Counted from the stretch's first letter, positions 7,722-15,571 are shown. The stretch is 64,000 nucleotides of DNA from an uncultured bacterium (GCA_937139365.1 CAKZPT010000066.1:33583-97582); one strand, 5' to 3'. Notes: a model not told the origin generated them from the letters alone. Program-made: numbers and translations.

Positions 7722-9506
7722 TCACGCCCGCAGCACCGCGCCGAACTTGCATGCCTCGTAGCACTCGCCGCACTTGATGCAGCGGGTCGCATCGATTACG
7801 TGCGCCTTCCGGCGCTCCCCGCTGATGCAGTTGACCGGGCAGCGCCGCGCGCACAGCGTGCAGCCGATGCACTTGTCCGGCAGGATTGAATACGTCACCA
7901 GGGCCTTGCACCGCCCCGACGGGCATCGGCGATCCTTGATGTGGATCCGGTATTCCTCGCCGAAGTGCCGTAGCGACGACAGCACCGGGTTCGGCGCCGT
8001 CTGGCCCAGCCCGCACAGCGACGCCTTTTGCATCGCGTGCGCAACGGCGTGAAGCTGTTCGATGTCGGCCACCGAGCCCCGCCCCTCGGTGATCTTCGTT
8101 AGCAGGTTGTACATGGTCCGCCCGCCGATCCGGCACGGCGCGCATTTACCGCACGACTCGTCCACCGTGAACTCGAGGTAAAACTTGTTGACGTCGACGA
8201 TGCAATCGTCCTCGTCCATCACGATCAGCCCGCCGGAGCCCATGATCGAGCCCAGCTCCGCCAGGGACTCGTAGTCGATCGGCGTGTCGAGGTACGCTTC
8301 GGGGATCACCCCGCCGGACGGTCCGCCGGTCTGCGCCGCCTTGAACCGACGCCCGCCCTTGATGCCGCCGCCGATGTCGAAGATGATTTCCCGGAGCGTC
8401 GTGCCCATCGGCACCTCGATCAGCCCCGAGTTGTTCACCTTGCCGGTCAGCGCGAAGACCTTCGTGCCCTTCGAGGTCGGCGTGCCGATCGAGCCGAACC
8501 AGTCTCCACCCTTCAGCAGGATCACGGGGATGTTCGCAAGCGTCTCGACGTTGTTGATCACCGTGGGCTTTCCCCACAGGCCGCGGACCGCCGGGTAGGG
8601 CGGGCGCGGAACCGGCATGCCCCGCCGCCCCTCGATCGATGCGATCAGCGCCGTCTCTTCGCCGCAGACGAACGCCCCGGCGCCGAGGCGCAGCTCGACG
8701 TCGAAGTCGAACCCGCTGCCGAGGATGTCCCGTCCCAGCAGCCCTGCCTCCCGCGCCTGCCGGATCGCGATCTCAAGCCGGCGGATCGCCAACGGATACT
8801 CCGCCCGGATGTAGATGTAGCCCTGCTGCGCGCCGACCGTCCGCCCCGCGATCGCCATCGCCTCGAGGATCGAGTGCGGATCCCCCTCCAGTGTGCTGCG
8901 ATCCATGTACGCGCCGGGGTCGCCCTCGTCCGCGTTGCAGATGATGTACTTGGGGTTGGCCGGCGCCTCCTTTGAGAAGACCCACTTTTTCCACGTCGGG
9001 TAGCCAGCGCCGCCGCGCCCCCGCAAGCCGGACTTCCGCAGCTCTTCGATCACGTCGTCCGGCGTCATTTCGAAGAGCGCCCTCTCGAGCCCCGCGTAGC
9101 CTTCGCGCGCGATGTACTCTCGGATGTTCTCGGGGTCGATTACGCCGCAGTTGCGCAACACGATTCGGAACTGCTTCTGATAGAACGGCAGCTCGGCCGC
9201 CGCCCCCGCGGCGCGCCCGGGGGCACGGTAGAGCAGTCGCTGCACCGGCCGCCCTTTCGCCAGGTGCTCCTCGACGATTTCCTCCGCGTCCTCCGGCTTG
9301 ACCTGCGCGTAGAAGTGGTCGCCCGGCAGTACCTTTACGACCGGCCCCTGCGCGCAGAACCCGAAGCAGCCCGTGCGGACCACCTGCACCGAGCCCTCCA
9401 GGCCCCGGGCGCGAACGCCCGCCTGCAACCGCCGAACGATCTCGGCGCTCCGACAGGACTCGCACGCCGTCCCCGCGCACACCAACACGTATTGGGAATA
9501 GGCCAT
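7722..9506 (-). CDS. hndC: NuoF-like flavin subunit of [FeFe]-hydrogenase (HndC/HydB)
   Basis: The 594-aa subunit carries FMN and iron-sulfur centres and passes electrons between NAD(P)H and the hydrogenase. It has an N-terminal thioredoxin-like [2Fe-2S] domain (VCAGTACESC ... TGCFGFC), a NuoF core with the NADH/FMN loop GLRGRGGAGYPTW and the [4Fe-4S] ligands ESCGKCAPC, and a C-terminal pair of [4Fe-4S] ferredoxin motifs (CIGCTLCARRCPVNC and CIKCGECYEAC). This three-part design is the one found in HydB of Thermotoga-type enzymes. It lies 10 bases upstream of hndD and 9 bases downstream of hndB, so they are surely co-transcribed. A GAGG precedes the ATG. Confidence 0.97.
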   Translation of the reverse strand: MAYSQYVLVCAGTACESCRSAEIVRRLQAGVRARGLEGSVQVVRTGCFGFCAQGPVVKVLPGDHFYAQVKPEDAEEIVEEHLAKGRPVQRLLYRAPGRAAGAAAELPFYQKQFRIVLRNCGVIDPENIREYIAREGYAGLERALFEMTPDDVIEELRKSGLRGRGGAGYPTWKKWVFSKEAPANPKYIICNADEGDPGAYMDRSTLEGDPHSILEAMAIAGRTVGAQQGYIYIRAEYPLAIRRLEIAIRQAREAGLLGRDILGSGFDFDVELRLGAGAFVCGEETALIASIEGRRGMPVPRPPYPAVRGLWGKPTVINNVETLANIPVILLKGGDWFGSIGTPTSKGTKVFALTGKVNNSGLIEVPMGTTLREIIFDIGGGIKGGRRFKAAQTGGPSGGVIPEAYLDTPIDYESLAELGSIMGSGGLIVMDEDDCIVDVNKFYLEFTVDESCGKCAPCRIGGRTMYNLLTKITEGRGSVADIEQLHAVAHAMQKASLCGLGQTAPNPVLSSLRHFGEEYRIHIKDRRCPSGRCKALVTYSILPDKCIGCTLCARRCPVNCISGERRKAHVIDATRCIKCGECYEACKFGAVLRA

Positions 9507-9515
9507 GGGACAACC

Positions 9516-9923
9516 TCACCGCCCCGCGCCGAGACCGGCGGCGATGTCCGGCGCCGGCCGGTCGTGGATGTGGTCGCTGACCAGGCTCCGGCCGATGATG
9601 TGCTCCTCGACGATCCGCCGGGCCACCTCCGGCGTTACCTTGCCGTAGATCATCGGCGGCATACCCGGGACCCGCACCTCGACCGTCGGCTCCGAATGGC
9701 ACAGGCCCATGCAGCCCGTCTGCCGGACGGTGACGTTCACCAATCCGCGCCGGTTCAGCTCCTCCACCAGAGCGTCCAGCGTCGCCCGCGCCCCGGCCGC
9801 CAGTCCGCACGTCCCCAAACCCACCACGACGTCCCCCCCGCCCGCGTCCGACTCGCGCCGAGCTATCTCGGCCCTCGCGCGCTCCCGCAACTCCCGCAAT
9901 TCCGCCAACGTCAATTTCCCCAT
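9516..9923 (-). CDS. hndB: thioredoxin-like [2Fe-2S] ferredoxin subunit (HndB-like)
   Basis: The 135-aa protein starts at MGKLTLAELREL, with GGAGG nine bases upstream. A charged helical N-terminus is followed by a thioredoxin-fold [2Fe-2S] domain, with ligand Cys in VGLGTCGLAAG and QTGCMGLCHSEP. It matches the small ferredoxin subunit HndB of NADP-reducing hydrogenases. It overlaps the upstream ATPase gene by 13 bases and is followed closely by hndC. The longer reading frame up to 10199 is an artefact that reads through the ATPase gene in another frame. Confidence 0.92.
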   Translation of the reverse strand: MGKLTLAELRELRERARAEIARRESDAGGGDVVVGLGTCGLAAGARATLDALVEELNRRGLVNVTVRQTGCMGLCHSEPTVEVRVPGMPPMIYGKVTPEVARRIVEEHIIGRSLVSDHIHDRPAPDIAAGLGAGR

Positions 9924-10492
9924 CGCACCTGTCCTCCGGGCCCGGATGCACCGTGCCTCATCAAGTCGGCCTCGGCCGCATCCACGTGGCTCCGCAACCG
10001 TTTCCATCCGCCTGCGCCTGAGTGCTGGCCATCTCCGGCCCAATCGAGATTGCACACCGAGTACTCGCGGCCGTCCCTCGCCCGTCGCACGCGCAGCGCA
10101 ACGCCGCGCTCCAGCGCCCGCGTCAAGGCCATCGTGATCGCCCCCGCCCAGTCGCCCGACGGCGGTGCGTCGACGTGCCGGGTGTCCACCGACCAGCACA
10201 CGCTCGTTCCCCGGCCTGGCTCCGAGGAGACGTCAAAGCGTCCACCCGTCGCCCGGATCGTCTGTTCCAGCAGGGGGAGTCCGAAATGCGCCCGGCGCCC
10301 CCGGCGGCCCGAGGAGGCCAGCGCATCCCGGGCCCCCTGCCGCGCCGCCGGGTCCATGCCGGGCCCGTCGTCGGCCACGCACATCTCCACCCACGGCCCG
10401 CGCTCGACGATCTCCACCACGACGGCCGTCGCGCCGGCCTCGACCGCGTTCGCCACGGGCTCGAGGAGCCAGTCGCTCAACGTTGCGTGCAT
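9911..10492 (-). CDS. histidine-kinase-like ATPase (GHKL) protein encoded inside the hydrogenase operon
   Basis: The 193-aa stand-alone HATPase_c protein has an N-box region near residues 7-21 (LLEPVANAVEAGA), G1 box VADDGPGMD, and a G2 region with GLPLL and GRGTSV. It lacks the DHp helix and phospho-acceptor His of a true sensor kinase. From established layouts, similar ATPases sit between the NuoE-like and ferredoxin-like genes in clostridial and Thermotoga-type hydrogenase operons; their role is not established. The start at 10492 shares one base with the hndA stop (TGATG), and the 3' end overlaps hndB by 13 bases, so translation is coupled. A regulatory or assembly function is inference. 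Confidence 0.85.
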   Translation of the reverse strand: MHATLSDWLLEPVANAVEAGATAVVVEIVERGPWVEMCVADDGPGMDPAARQGARDALASSGRRGRRAHFGLPLLEQTIRATGGRFDVSSEPGRGTSVCWSVDTRHVDAPPSGDWAGAITMALTRALERGVALRVRRARDGREYSVCNLDWAGDGQHSGAGGWKRLRSHVDAAEADLMRHGASGPGGQVRWGN

Positions 10493-10995
10493 CAGCCGCC
10501 TCGATGTTTTGCGATGATCCCGGCCAACTGGTCCTTCGTCAGTCGGCCGTATACCTCGCCATCGACCGTGAGGACCGGCGCCAGGCCGCAGCAACCCACG
10601 CACCGAACCGCCTCGATCGAAAACTCGCCATCCGCCGTCGTCTGGTTCAACCCGATCCCCAGGATTGTCTCCAGCTCCTTGATCAGGTCCTCCCCACCCT
10701 TCAAATAGCAGGCCGTGCCCATGCACACTGCGATCTGGTGGCGTCCCGGCTTCCGCAGCTTAAAGAAGTGATAGAAGGTGATCACTCCATAAATCTTCGC
10801 CAGCGGAACGTCCAAGCGCGCCGCCACCTCGAACGCGACGTCGCGCGGCACGTAGCCGTAGTACTCCTGCACCCGGTGCAGCACCATGATCAAGTTGCCC
10901 GGTTTGTCCTTCCATTCCTCGATGAATGCCGAAATCCCGTCCGGCAACTCGATCGAGCGTTCCGGCAATGCCGTGACCTCTGTATCCGCGCCCAT
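10492..10995 (-). CDS. hndA: NuoE-like [2Fe-2S] subunit of [FeFe]-hydrogenase (HndA/HydC)
   Basis: The 167-aa subunit is homologous to the 24-kDa subunit of complex I. The four [2Fe-2S] ligand cysteines lie in VCMGTACYLKGG and RCVGCCGLAP, preceded by the conserved VQEYYGYVP and GVITFYHFF segments. It is the first gene of the hnd operon and diverges from rex. Three starts are possible: ATG 10995 (chosen), ATG 11031, and TTG 11094. A good promoter has its -10 at 11067-11072, so the TTG lies upstream of the likely transcription start and is excluded. ATG 11031 overlaps a TTGTG/CACAA inverted repeat. Family length fits 10995 best. Confidence 0.92.
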   Translation of the reverse strand: MGADTEVTALPERSIELPDGISAFIEEWKDKPGNLIMVLHRVQEYYGYVPRDVAFEVAARLDVPLAKIYGVITFYHFFKLRKPGRHQIAVCMGTACYLKGGEDLIKELETILGIGLNQTTADGEFSIEAVRCVGCCGLAPVLTVDGEVYGRLTKDQLAGIIAKHRGG

Positions 10996-11030
10996 ATGAA
11001 TGCACCCTTGCGCTCTGAATGATTCCACCA

Positions 11031-11054
11031 TTGTGGGACCTGCCTCGGGCACAA
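11031..11054. promoter_or_regulatory. candidate operator just downstream of the hnd promoter (TTGTG-N14-CACAA)
   Basis: TTGTG at 11031-11035 and CACAA at 11050-11054 form an inverted repeat lying about 6-30 bases after the predicted hnd transcription start. TTGTG/CACAA are the half-sites recognised by Rex, and rex is the divergent neighbour. The spacing is 14 bases rather than the usual 8, so this is only a weak candidate. Confidence 0.3.
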
Positions 11055-11066
11055 AATCAGGGGCCA

Positions 11067-11094
11067 AGTGTAGCACGAGTTTCGACGCAGTCAA
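11067..11094 (-). promoter_or_regulatory. sigma70-type promoter of the hnd hydrogenase operon
   Basis: Reading the minus strand, TTGACT (11094-11089) is followed after 16 bases by TACACT (11072-11067). Transcription would begin near 11060 and leave a leader of about 65 bases before the hndA ATG at 10995. Its position between the divergent genes and its fit to TTGACA/TATAAT support it. Confidence 0.5.
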
Positions 11095-11134
11095 TCATGC
11101 CCCGGCACAAATAAAACAAAGGATTGCCCGTCTC

Positions 11135-11157
11135 ACGTTACGCCTGTCACGAAACGT
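11135..11157. promoter_or_regulatory. 23-bp imperfect palindrome upstream of the rex promoter
   Basis: The sequence has the form ACGTT-N-CG-N7-CG-N-AACGT and abuts the -35 box of the rex promoter. It may be an operator for Rex or another regulator. It does not match the usual TTGTG-type Rex site. Confidence 0.3.
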
Positions 11158-11158
11158 C

Positions 11159-11186
11159 TTGACTCAAGCACATAAAACTGTATCGT
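11159..11186 (+). promoter_or_regulatory. sigma70-type promoter of rex and the DRTGG/CBS/PHP operon
   Basis: TTGACT at 11159-11164 and TATCGT at 11181-11186 are separated by 16 bases. The predicted start near 11193 leaves a short leader containing AGGAG before the rex ATG at 11215. Confidence 0.45.
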
Positions 11187-11214
11187 CCAGTCGAAAAGTG
11201 ACAGGAGTCTGTCC

Positions 11215-11856
11215 ATGGGTGCCACGAAGGAAGTGGTCGTCCGGTTGACGAAATACAAGAACGTGCTCGAAAAACTTCGTTCGCTCGGTTTCGTCAAGGT
11301 CTTTTCCGACAATCTGGCCGACGCTGTGGGCGTATCTCCCGCTCTCGTGCGCAAGGACTTTTCGGTGTTCGGCCTGACGGGCAAGAAACGGGCGGGTTAT
11401 CAGGTGGAGGAGTTGATCGCCCGCCTGAACCACATCCTCGGCGTGGACGAGGTTCAGCGCGTCATCGTGGTCGGGTGCGGGAAGATCGGCACGGCCCTGA
11501 TGCGTTATCGCGGTTTCGCGCGCGAACGCATCCGCGTAATTGCGGGCTTCGACGTGGATCCCGCCAAGGTCGACCCCAACGCGCCGATCCCGATTCGCGA
11601 CATCAACGAGCTTCCCTACGTGGTGAAAAGCGAGAAGGTCCGCGTGGCGATCCTCGCCGTGCCGGAGACGGCCGCCGCCCAGGTGGCGGAGATGCTGGTG
11701 TCGGCCGGCATCAAGGGGATCCTCAACTTCGCGCCGATTCTGCTGAAAGGCAGTCGCGACGTCGTCGTCCAGAACATCAACATCGCGCTGGAGCTGGAGA
11801 ATCTGTTCTGTCTCCTCCGCTTCGCCGAAGAACACCCGGAGGAGGAACGCCCGTGA
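11215..11856 (+). CDS. rex: redox-sensing transcriptional repressor Rex
   Basis: The 213-aa repressor senses the NADH/NAD+ ratio and controls fermentation and hydrogenase genes. It has an N-terminal winged helix (about residues 1-75, with ALVRKDFSVFG) and a Rossmann domain (VVGCGKIGTALM, then FDVDPAKV) that binds NAD(H). Length is normal. ATG 11215 has AGGAG seven bases upstream. It is divergent from the hnd hydrogenase operon, a typical Rex target, and heads an operon with DRTGG, CBS-ATPase and PHP genes. Its last codons overlap the next start (GTGA). Confidence 0.97.
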   Translation: MGATKEVVVRLTKYKNVLEKLRSLGFVKVFSDNLADAVGVSPALVRKDFSVFGLTGKKRAGYQVEELIARLNHILGVDEVQRVIVVGCGKIGTALMRYRGFARERIRVIAGFDVDPAKVDPNAPIPIRDINELPYVVKSEKVRVAILAVPETAAAQVAEMLVSAGIKGILNFAPILLKGSRDVVVQNINIALELENLFCLLRFAEEHPEEERP

Positions 11857-12194
11857 CCCTGGAGCAGGCCGCCCGGGCGCTTTCGGCCGAATGGGTCCAC
11901 CCCGGTCCGGCCGGCGCCGCCACCCGTTCGCTGAGGGGCGTGGTCGCGACCGACTTGATGAGCGACCTGCTGGTCGCCGACCGCCACGGCCATCTCGTGC
12001 TGACCTCCCTGGCGTCGGATCAGGTGATCCGGACGGCCGACATCGTCGGCGCTCCCGCCGTCGTCGTCGTCAACGGAAAACCTCTGCCGGCCGGAATGGT
12101 GGATCTCGCCCGGGAGCTCGGGGTCGCGCTGCTTCGCTCGACGCTGCCGATGTACGAGGCCTGCGTCGCGGTCGCGCGCGCGGCGGGCCCCTGA
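11853..12194 (+). CDS. DRTGG-domain protein (first copy)
   Basis: The 113-aa protein starts at a GTG overlapping the rex stop (GTGA). It consists of a single DRTGG-like fold: GVVATDLMSDLLVADR, LTSLASDQVIRTADIVGA and the C-terminal LRSTLPMYEACVAVARA. DRTGG domains occur near [FeFe]-hydrogenase genes in clostridia and Thermotogae and in phosphotransacetylase-type proteins; they are thought to sense a small ligand, but the ligand is unknown. Translational coupling to rex and the downstream CBS-ATPase gene argues for one signalling unit. Confidence 0.8.
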   Translation: MTLEQAARALSAEWVHPGPAGAATRSLRGVVATDLMSDLLVADRHGHLVLTSLASDQVIRTADIVGAPAVVVVNGKPLPAGMVDLARELGVALLRSTLPMYEACVAVARAAGP

Positions 12195-12211
12195 GGGCGC
12201 CTCCGCCCGCC

Positions 12212-13138
12212 ATGAGCGTGCTGCCGATCAACTCCGACCAGCCGCCGCTGGTCCTGCAGGACCTATTGTTCAAGCTCAAGGTCCGCGACGTGATGACGAC
12301 CGACGTGATCACCGTCCGCCGGGCCGATACGATGCGGTACGCGCAGGCCCTGATGAAGACCCATCGCATCACGGGCGTCCCGGTGGCCGAACAGGGCCGC
12401 CTGTACGGCATCGTCAGCATGGACGACATCATCACCGCGCTGGAGACCGGCGCCATGGACCGGCCGGTGGAGGAGCGCATGACGACGCGCGTAGTCGTGC
12501 TGGAGGCGGATATGCCGCTCTCGTTCGGCGCCTCCTATTTCGAAAAGTACCGCTTCGGCCGGTTCCCGGTGCTGGACCGCGACCACCGCCTCTGCGGCAT
12601 TCTGGCCAGTCGCGACATCTCCGCGTCGCTGCTGATCGAACTCTACAAGGAATACTGCCGGCTCGAGGCCCGCGTTCCCCCCCTGGCAGTCCGCGCGGAG
12701 CCCGCCCGATCGATCCACATCCGGGTGCACCGCTACGACTTCGAAAACGCTGGCAAGGGGGCCCATGAGATCAAGAAGACCCTCGCGGCGATGGGCGTGG
12801 AGCCGGCCCACATTCGGCGGGCCTCCATCGCCGCGTACGAGCTGGAGATGAACCTCGTTGTGCATTCGTTCGGCGGGGTCCTACGCGCGAACATCGGCCC
12901 CGGCGAGGTGGTCGTCAAGGCGTGCGATGACGGACCCGGCATCGCCGACGTGGAGCTGGCCCTACAGGATGGGTTTTCGACCGCCAACGACTGGGTCCGT
13001 TCGCTCGGCTTCGGCGCGGGCATGGGGCTGGGCAACGTGCGCCGGGTCGCCGACGAGTTTTCGATCCAGTCCTCCGCCGGCGCAGGCACGTCCGTCCGCG
13101 CCGTCGTTCGCTGGCCCGCGGCCGGAGGCGCCCCATGA
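12212..13138 (+). CDS. CBS-pair protein fused to an anti-sigma-factor-type ATPase domain
   Basis: The 308-aa protein has two CBS motifs (about residues 24-150: VRDVMTTDVITVRR and ITGVPVAEQGRLYGIVSMDDI; second pair VEERMTT and GRFPVLDRDHRLCGILASRDI), followed by a GHKL ATPase of the RsbW/SpoIIAB class (about 180-305: ELEMNLVVHSFGG, ACDDGPGIADV, GFGAGMGLGNVRR, GAGTSV). CBS pairs bind adenine nucleotides, so the protein may couple adenylate charge to ATPase or kinase activity. It lies 17 bases after the first DRTGG gene and overlaps the second (ATGA). It recurs next to hydrogenase operons in anaerobes; its target is unknown. Confidence 0.85.
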   Translation: MSVLPINSDQPPLVLQDLLFKLKVRDVMTTDVITVRRADTMRYAQALMKTHRITGVPVAEQGRLYGIVSMDDIITALETGAMDRPVEERMTTRVVVLEADMPLSFGASYFEKYRFGRFPVLDRDHRLCGILASRDISASLLIELYKEYCRLEARVPPLAVRAEPARSIHIRVHRYDFENAGKGAHEIKKTLAAMGVEPAHIRRASIAAYELEMNLVVHSFGGVLRANIGPGEVVVKACDDGPGIADVELALQDGFSTANDWVRSLGFGAGMGLGNVRRVADEFSIQSSAGAGTSVRAVVRWPAAGGAP

Positions 13139-13485
13139 AGGTGCGCGACCTCGCGGCGCTGTCGCCGGGCGCCGAATGGGTCGTCGTCGGTTTGCCCGAC
13201 GAGCCCATCGCCGGGGCCTACACGTCGGACATGCTCAGCGACGTCCTCGCCCATGCCCCGCCGGGCGGGGTGCTGATTACCATCCAAGCTCACCGGAATA
13301 CGGTCGCCGTCGCAATGCACAGGGGGCTTCGCGCCATCGTATTGGCCCACCACCGGCCCGTTCCCCGGGACATGGCCGAGGCCGCCCAGGCCGAGGGCAT
13401 CGCGATCCTGCGCGCCCCGGCCGACCAGTACACCCTGTCGTGGCGCCTTCACGAGCATCTGCGCGACGAGGGCGTCGTCAGGTGA
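13135..13485 (+). CDS. DRTGG-domain protein (second copy)
   Basis: The 116-aa paralogue of the first DRTGG protein has the segments VVVGLPDEPIAGAYTSDMLS, GGVLITIQAHRNTVAVA and ILRAPADQYTLSWRLHEH. It overlaps the CBS-ATPase stop (ATGA) and its own stop overlaps the PHP start (GTGA), so the order DRTGG, CBS-ATPase, DRTGG, PHP is read as one coupled unit. Two copies suggest a heterodimeric or two-ligand sensor, which is inference. Confidence 0.8.
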   Translation: MKVRDLAALSPGAEWVVVGLPDEPIAGAYTSDMLSDVLAHAPPGGVLITIQAHRNTVAVAMHRGLRAIVLAHHRPVPRDMAEAAQAEGIAILRAPADQYTLSWRLHEHLRDEGVVR

Positions 13486-14279
13486 CCTCCCCGGCCTCAT
13501 CGCCCACGTCGCTGCGACGGCTCCGTTTCGATCTCCACCTTCATTCCTGCCTCTCGCCCTGCGGCGCGCTCGACATGTCCCCCGCGTTCATCGCCGCCCG
13601 GTGCCGTCGGTTGGGCATCCATGTGGCGGCGCTGGCCGATCACAACACCGCCCGCAATGCGCCGGCCTTCGCCGAGGCCTCCCGCGAGCAGCACCTTCAT
13701 CCACTGTTCGGTGCGGAGGTGACCACGGCCGAGGAGCTCCATGTGCTGGCCCTTTTTGACGATCCGAATGCCGCGCTCGCTTTTGGCGAATGGGTGTACG
13801 GCCGCCTCCCGTTGGTTCCCTGCCGGCCGGAGGCGATGGGCGATCAACCGGTCGTCAACGCACGGGACGAAATCGTGGACACGGTACCCTTGTACTTGGG
13901 CTCCGCCACCGACCTCCCATTGACGGATCTCGGCGCGGAGATCCGGCGCCGGGGCGGCCTGTTCATCCCCTCTCACGTGGACCGTCCCGTGCACAGCCTC
14001 ACCTCACAACTCGGGCGGATCCCCGACCTTCCTTACGACGCCGTGGAAGTCGGACCGGCGTACGACCCGGTGGCCGACCCCTTGCGGCTTCGCGGACGGT
14101 GGGCGATGATCCGCTCGAGCGATGCTCATCATCCCGGACAGATCGGATGCGGATGGACCCTCCTGTCCGTGAGCGATCTCTCCGTCGCGGAGATTCGCGC
14201 GGCGTTCCGCCGTCTCGCGGTCGTCCAGCGTCGCTCGCCCCAGGCCGGATTGGGCCCGCGAATCCCGCCGCTGCGCTGA
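13482..14279 (+). CDS. PHP-domain metal-dependent phosphoesterase
   Basis: The 265-aa protein starts at a GTG overlapping the preceding stop. Metal-binding motifs of the PHP superfamily are visible in order: DLHLHSCLSPCG (about residues 17-28), ADHNTARN, FGAEVTT, PSHVDRP and SSDAHHPGQIG. The family hydrolyses phosphoester bonds (histidinol phosphate, nucleotides, or 3',5'-bisphosphates); the substrate here is unknown. As the last gene of the rex-linked signalling operon it may degrade a signalling nucleotide sensed by the CBS or DRTGG proteins. Confidence 0.87.
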   Translation: MTSPASSPTSLRRLRFDLHLHSCLSPCGALDMSPAFIAARCRRLGIHVAALADHNTARNAPAFAEASREQHLHPLFGAEVTTAEELHVLALFDDPNAALAFGEWVYGRLPLVPCRPEAMGDQPVVNARDEIVDTVPLYLGSATDLPLTDLGAEIRRRGGLFIPSHVDRPVHSLTSQLGRIPDLPYDAVEVGPAYDPVADPLRLRGRWAMIRSSDAHHPGQIGCGWTLLSVSDLSVAEIRAAFRRLAVVQRRSPQAGLGPRIPPLR

Positions 14280-14415
14280 AGTCATCCCTCGCATGGCGTG
14301 CCGGCGCCTCAGCAGGGCGGCGCCGATCAACCTATTCCCCGGATTGCAGCGCCGGCGCCGCGCCCGCCGCCCGCCCAATGGACCGCGGATGTTGCACCCC
14401 GTCGGTGCGCCGGGA

Positions 14416-15261
14416 ATGGAGGGAGCCACGGGCGATGAAACGGCCGTCCGGGTGTTGTTCCTTTGCACCGGGAATTCCTGCCGAAGCCAGATGGCCGAAG
14501 GCTGGGCGCGTGCGCTGAAAGGCGAGACGATCGAACCGTATTCGGCCGGAATCGAGGCGCACGGACTCAATCCGTTGGCCATCCGTGTCATGGCGGAGGC
14601 CGGCGTCGACATCCGTGCTCAGAGATCGAAGACCGTGGAGGCGGTCAGGGATGTTTCGTTCGACTACGTCGTGACGGTTTGCGGCCGCGCGAACGAGACC
14701 TGCCCTGCGTGGTTGAGCGGCAAGGCCAGGGTCATGCATGTCGGCTTCGACGATCCGCCGTCGTTGGCCAGGAACGCCCCGACGGAGGAGCAGGCGCTAT
14801 CCCCCTACCGACGAGTGCGCGATGAAATCCGCGCATTCATCGAACGGCTTCCGGGCGCGCTGGGCGGCCCGCCGGATGCCACTCCTCCGAGGCCCGGCCA
14901 GGTTGCCCTTGACGACGGTCCACCCACTTTCGCGCTGAGACCGGCACGATGCCCCGAGGGTGAAGCCCTCTCGCGGGCCGTGGCAGGGATCTGCGTGAGA
15001 TGTTCCAGGCTGGCGCCGGGCGGTCGCGCGGGATTGGGTGCCTCGTGTCTCGATCGCAGGCAGCGTCCGGAACTTGGCCGCGAACGATGTGTGGCAAACG
15101 CCCGCGGAATAAAGATGGTCGGGGCGACGGGATTTGAACCCGTGACCTCTTGCACCCCAAGCAAGCGCGCTAGCCAGTCTGCGCCACGCCCCGATGAAAA
15201 ATGCGGGAAAAATGCTAACACGCGACGAAGCAGGGGGTCAAATGCGCGGCCCGGCGCATGA
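14416..15261 (+). CDS. arsC: thioredoxin-type arsenate reductase (ArsC, LMW-phosphatase fold) with an abnormal C-terminal run-on
   Basis: The first about 150 residues are a normal ArsC/low-molecular-weight phosphatase: P-loop CTGNSCRSQMAEG (Cys near 18), redox pair spaced as in ArsC (VCGRANETCP), and DDPPS with ALSPYRRVRDEIRAFIERLP. It should reduce arsenate to arsenite using thioredoxin. No stop occurs where the family ends (about base 14870). The frame stays open for another about 130 low-complexity residues and crosses the antisense of tRNA-Pro, ending at 15261. The other two frames stop at 14825 and 14938, so a small indel may have removed the native stop. ATG 14389 is an alternative start. 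No other ars gene is nearby. Confidence 0.75.
   Translation: MEGATGDETAVRVLFLCTGNSCRSQMAEGWARALKGETIEPYSAGIEAHGLNPLAIRVMAEAGVDIRAQRSKTVEAVRDVSFDYVVTVCGRANETCPAWLSGKARVMHVGFDDPPSLARNAPTEEQALSPYRRVRDEIRAFIERLPGALGGPPDATPPRPGQVALDDGPPTFALRPARCPEGEALSRAVAGICVRCSRLAPGGRAGLGASCLDRRQRPELGRERCVANARGIKMVGATGFEPVTSCTPSKRASQSAPRPDEKCGKNANTRRSRGSNARPGA
15116..15193 (-). tRNA. tRNA-Pro(GGG)
   Basis: On the minus strand the sequence folds as a cloverleaf. The acceptor CGGGGCG (from 15193) pairs with CGCCCCG (15126-15120), followed by discriminator A and an encoded CCA (15118-15116). The anticodon arm is CTTGC-TTGGGGT-GCAAG with anticodon GGG, and the T arm ACGGG-TTCAAAT-CCCGT is present. Confidence 0.96.
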
Positions 15262-15571
15262 TCGCTCCGGGGAGGCGTTCCCGAGCGGGATTCCGCCAGA
15301 AGCCCCTTCCGAACTTGGCCACCGACACTTCGCGGAAGCCGTGCGTCTCCACGTCGGCCGAACCGCCACCGGCACCATCACCGGCGCCAGCCGATGACAG
15401 CGGCAGTGCGTCCGGACGCGCTCGTGCCAGTTCGGCAGGCATACCGGCAACCCGGGCCGTCCGCGGAGGGCAGAAGGTTCGTCCCGAAACAACCGAAAGG
15501 GCCGTCTGCCGGCATCGGGGATACTCCAGCGTTCAGCGGAATGGCCGAGAGGTCTGTGCGGTGCGCAAGCT
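15194..15571. other. 378-base stretch without a recognised gene
   Basis: This lies between tRNA-Pro and the 3' end of tmRNA. Short open frames on both strands have no family motifs and run into one of the RNA genes, so I read none as coding. No clear terminator hairpin with a T-run was seen. Confidence 0.6.

Noticed and set aside
15121..15261. Reading frame with ATGFEPVTSCTP-like peptide
   Set aside because: This is the well-known spurious translation of an antisense tRNA (here tRNA-Pro), not a protein domain.
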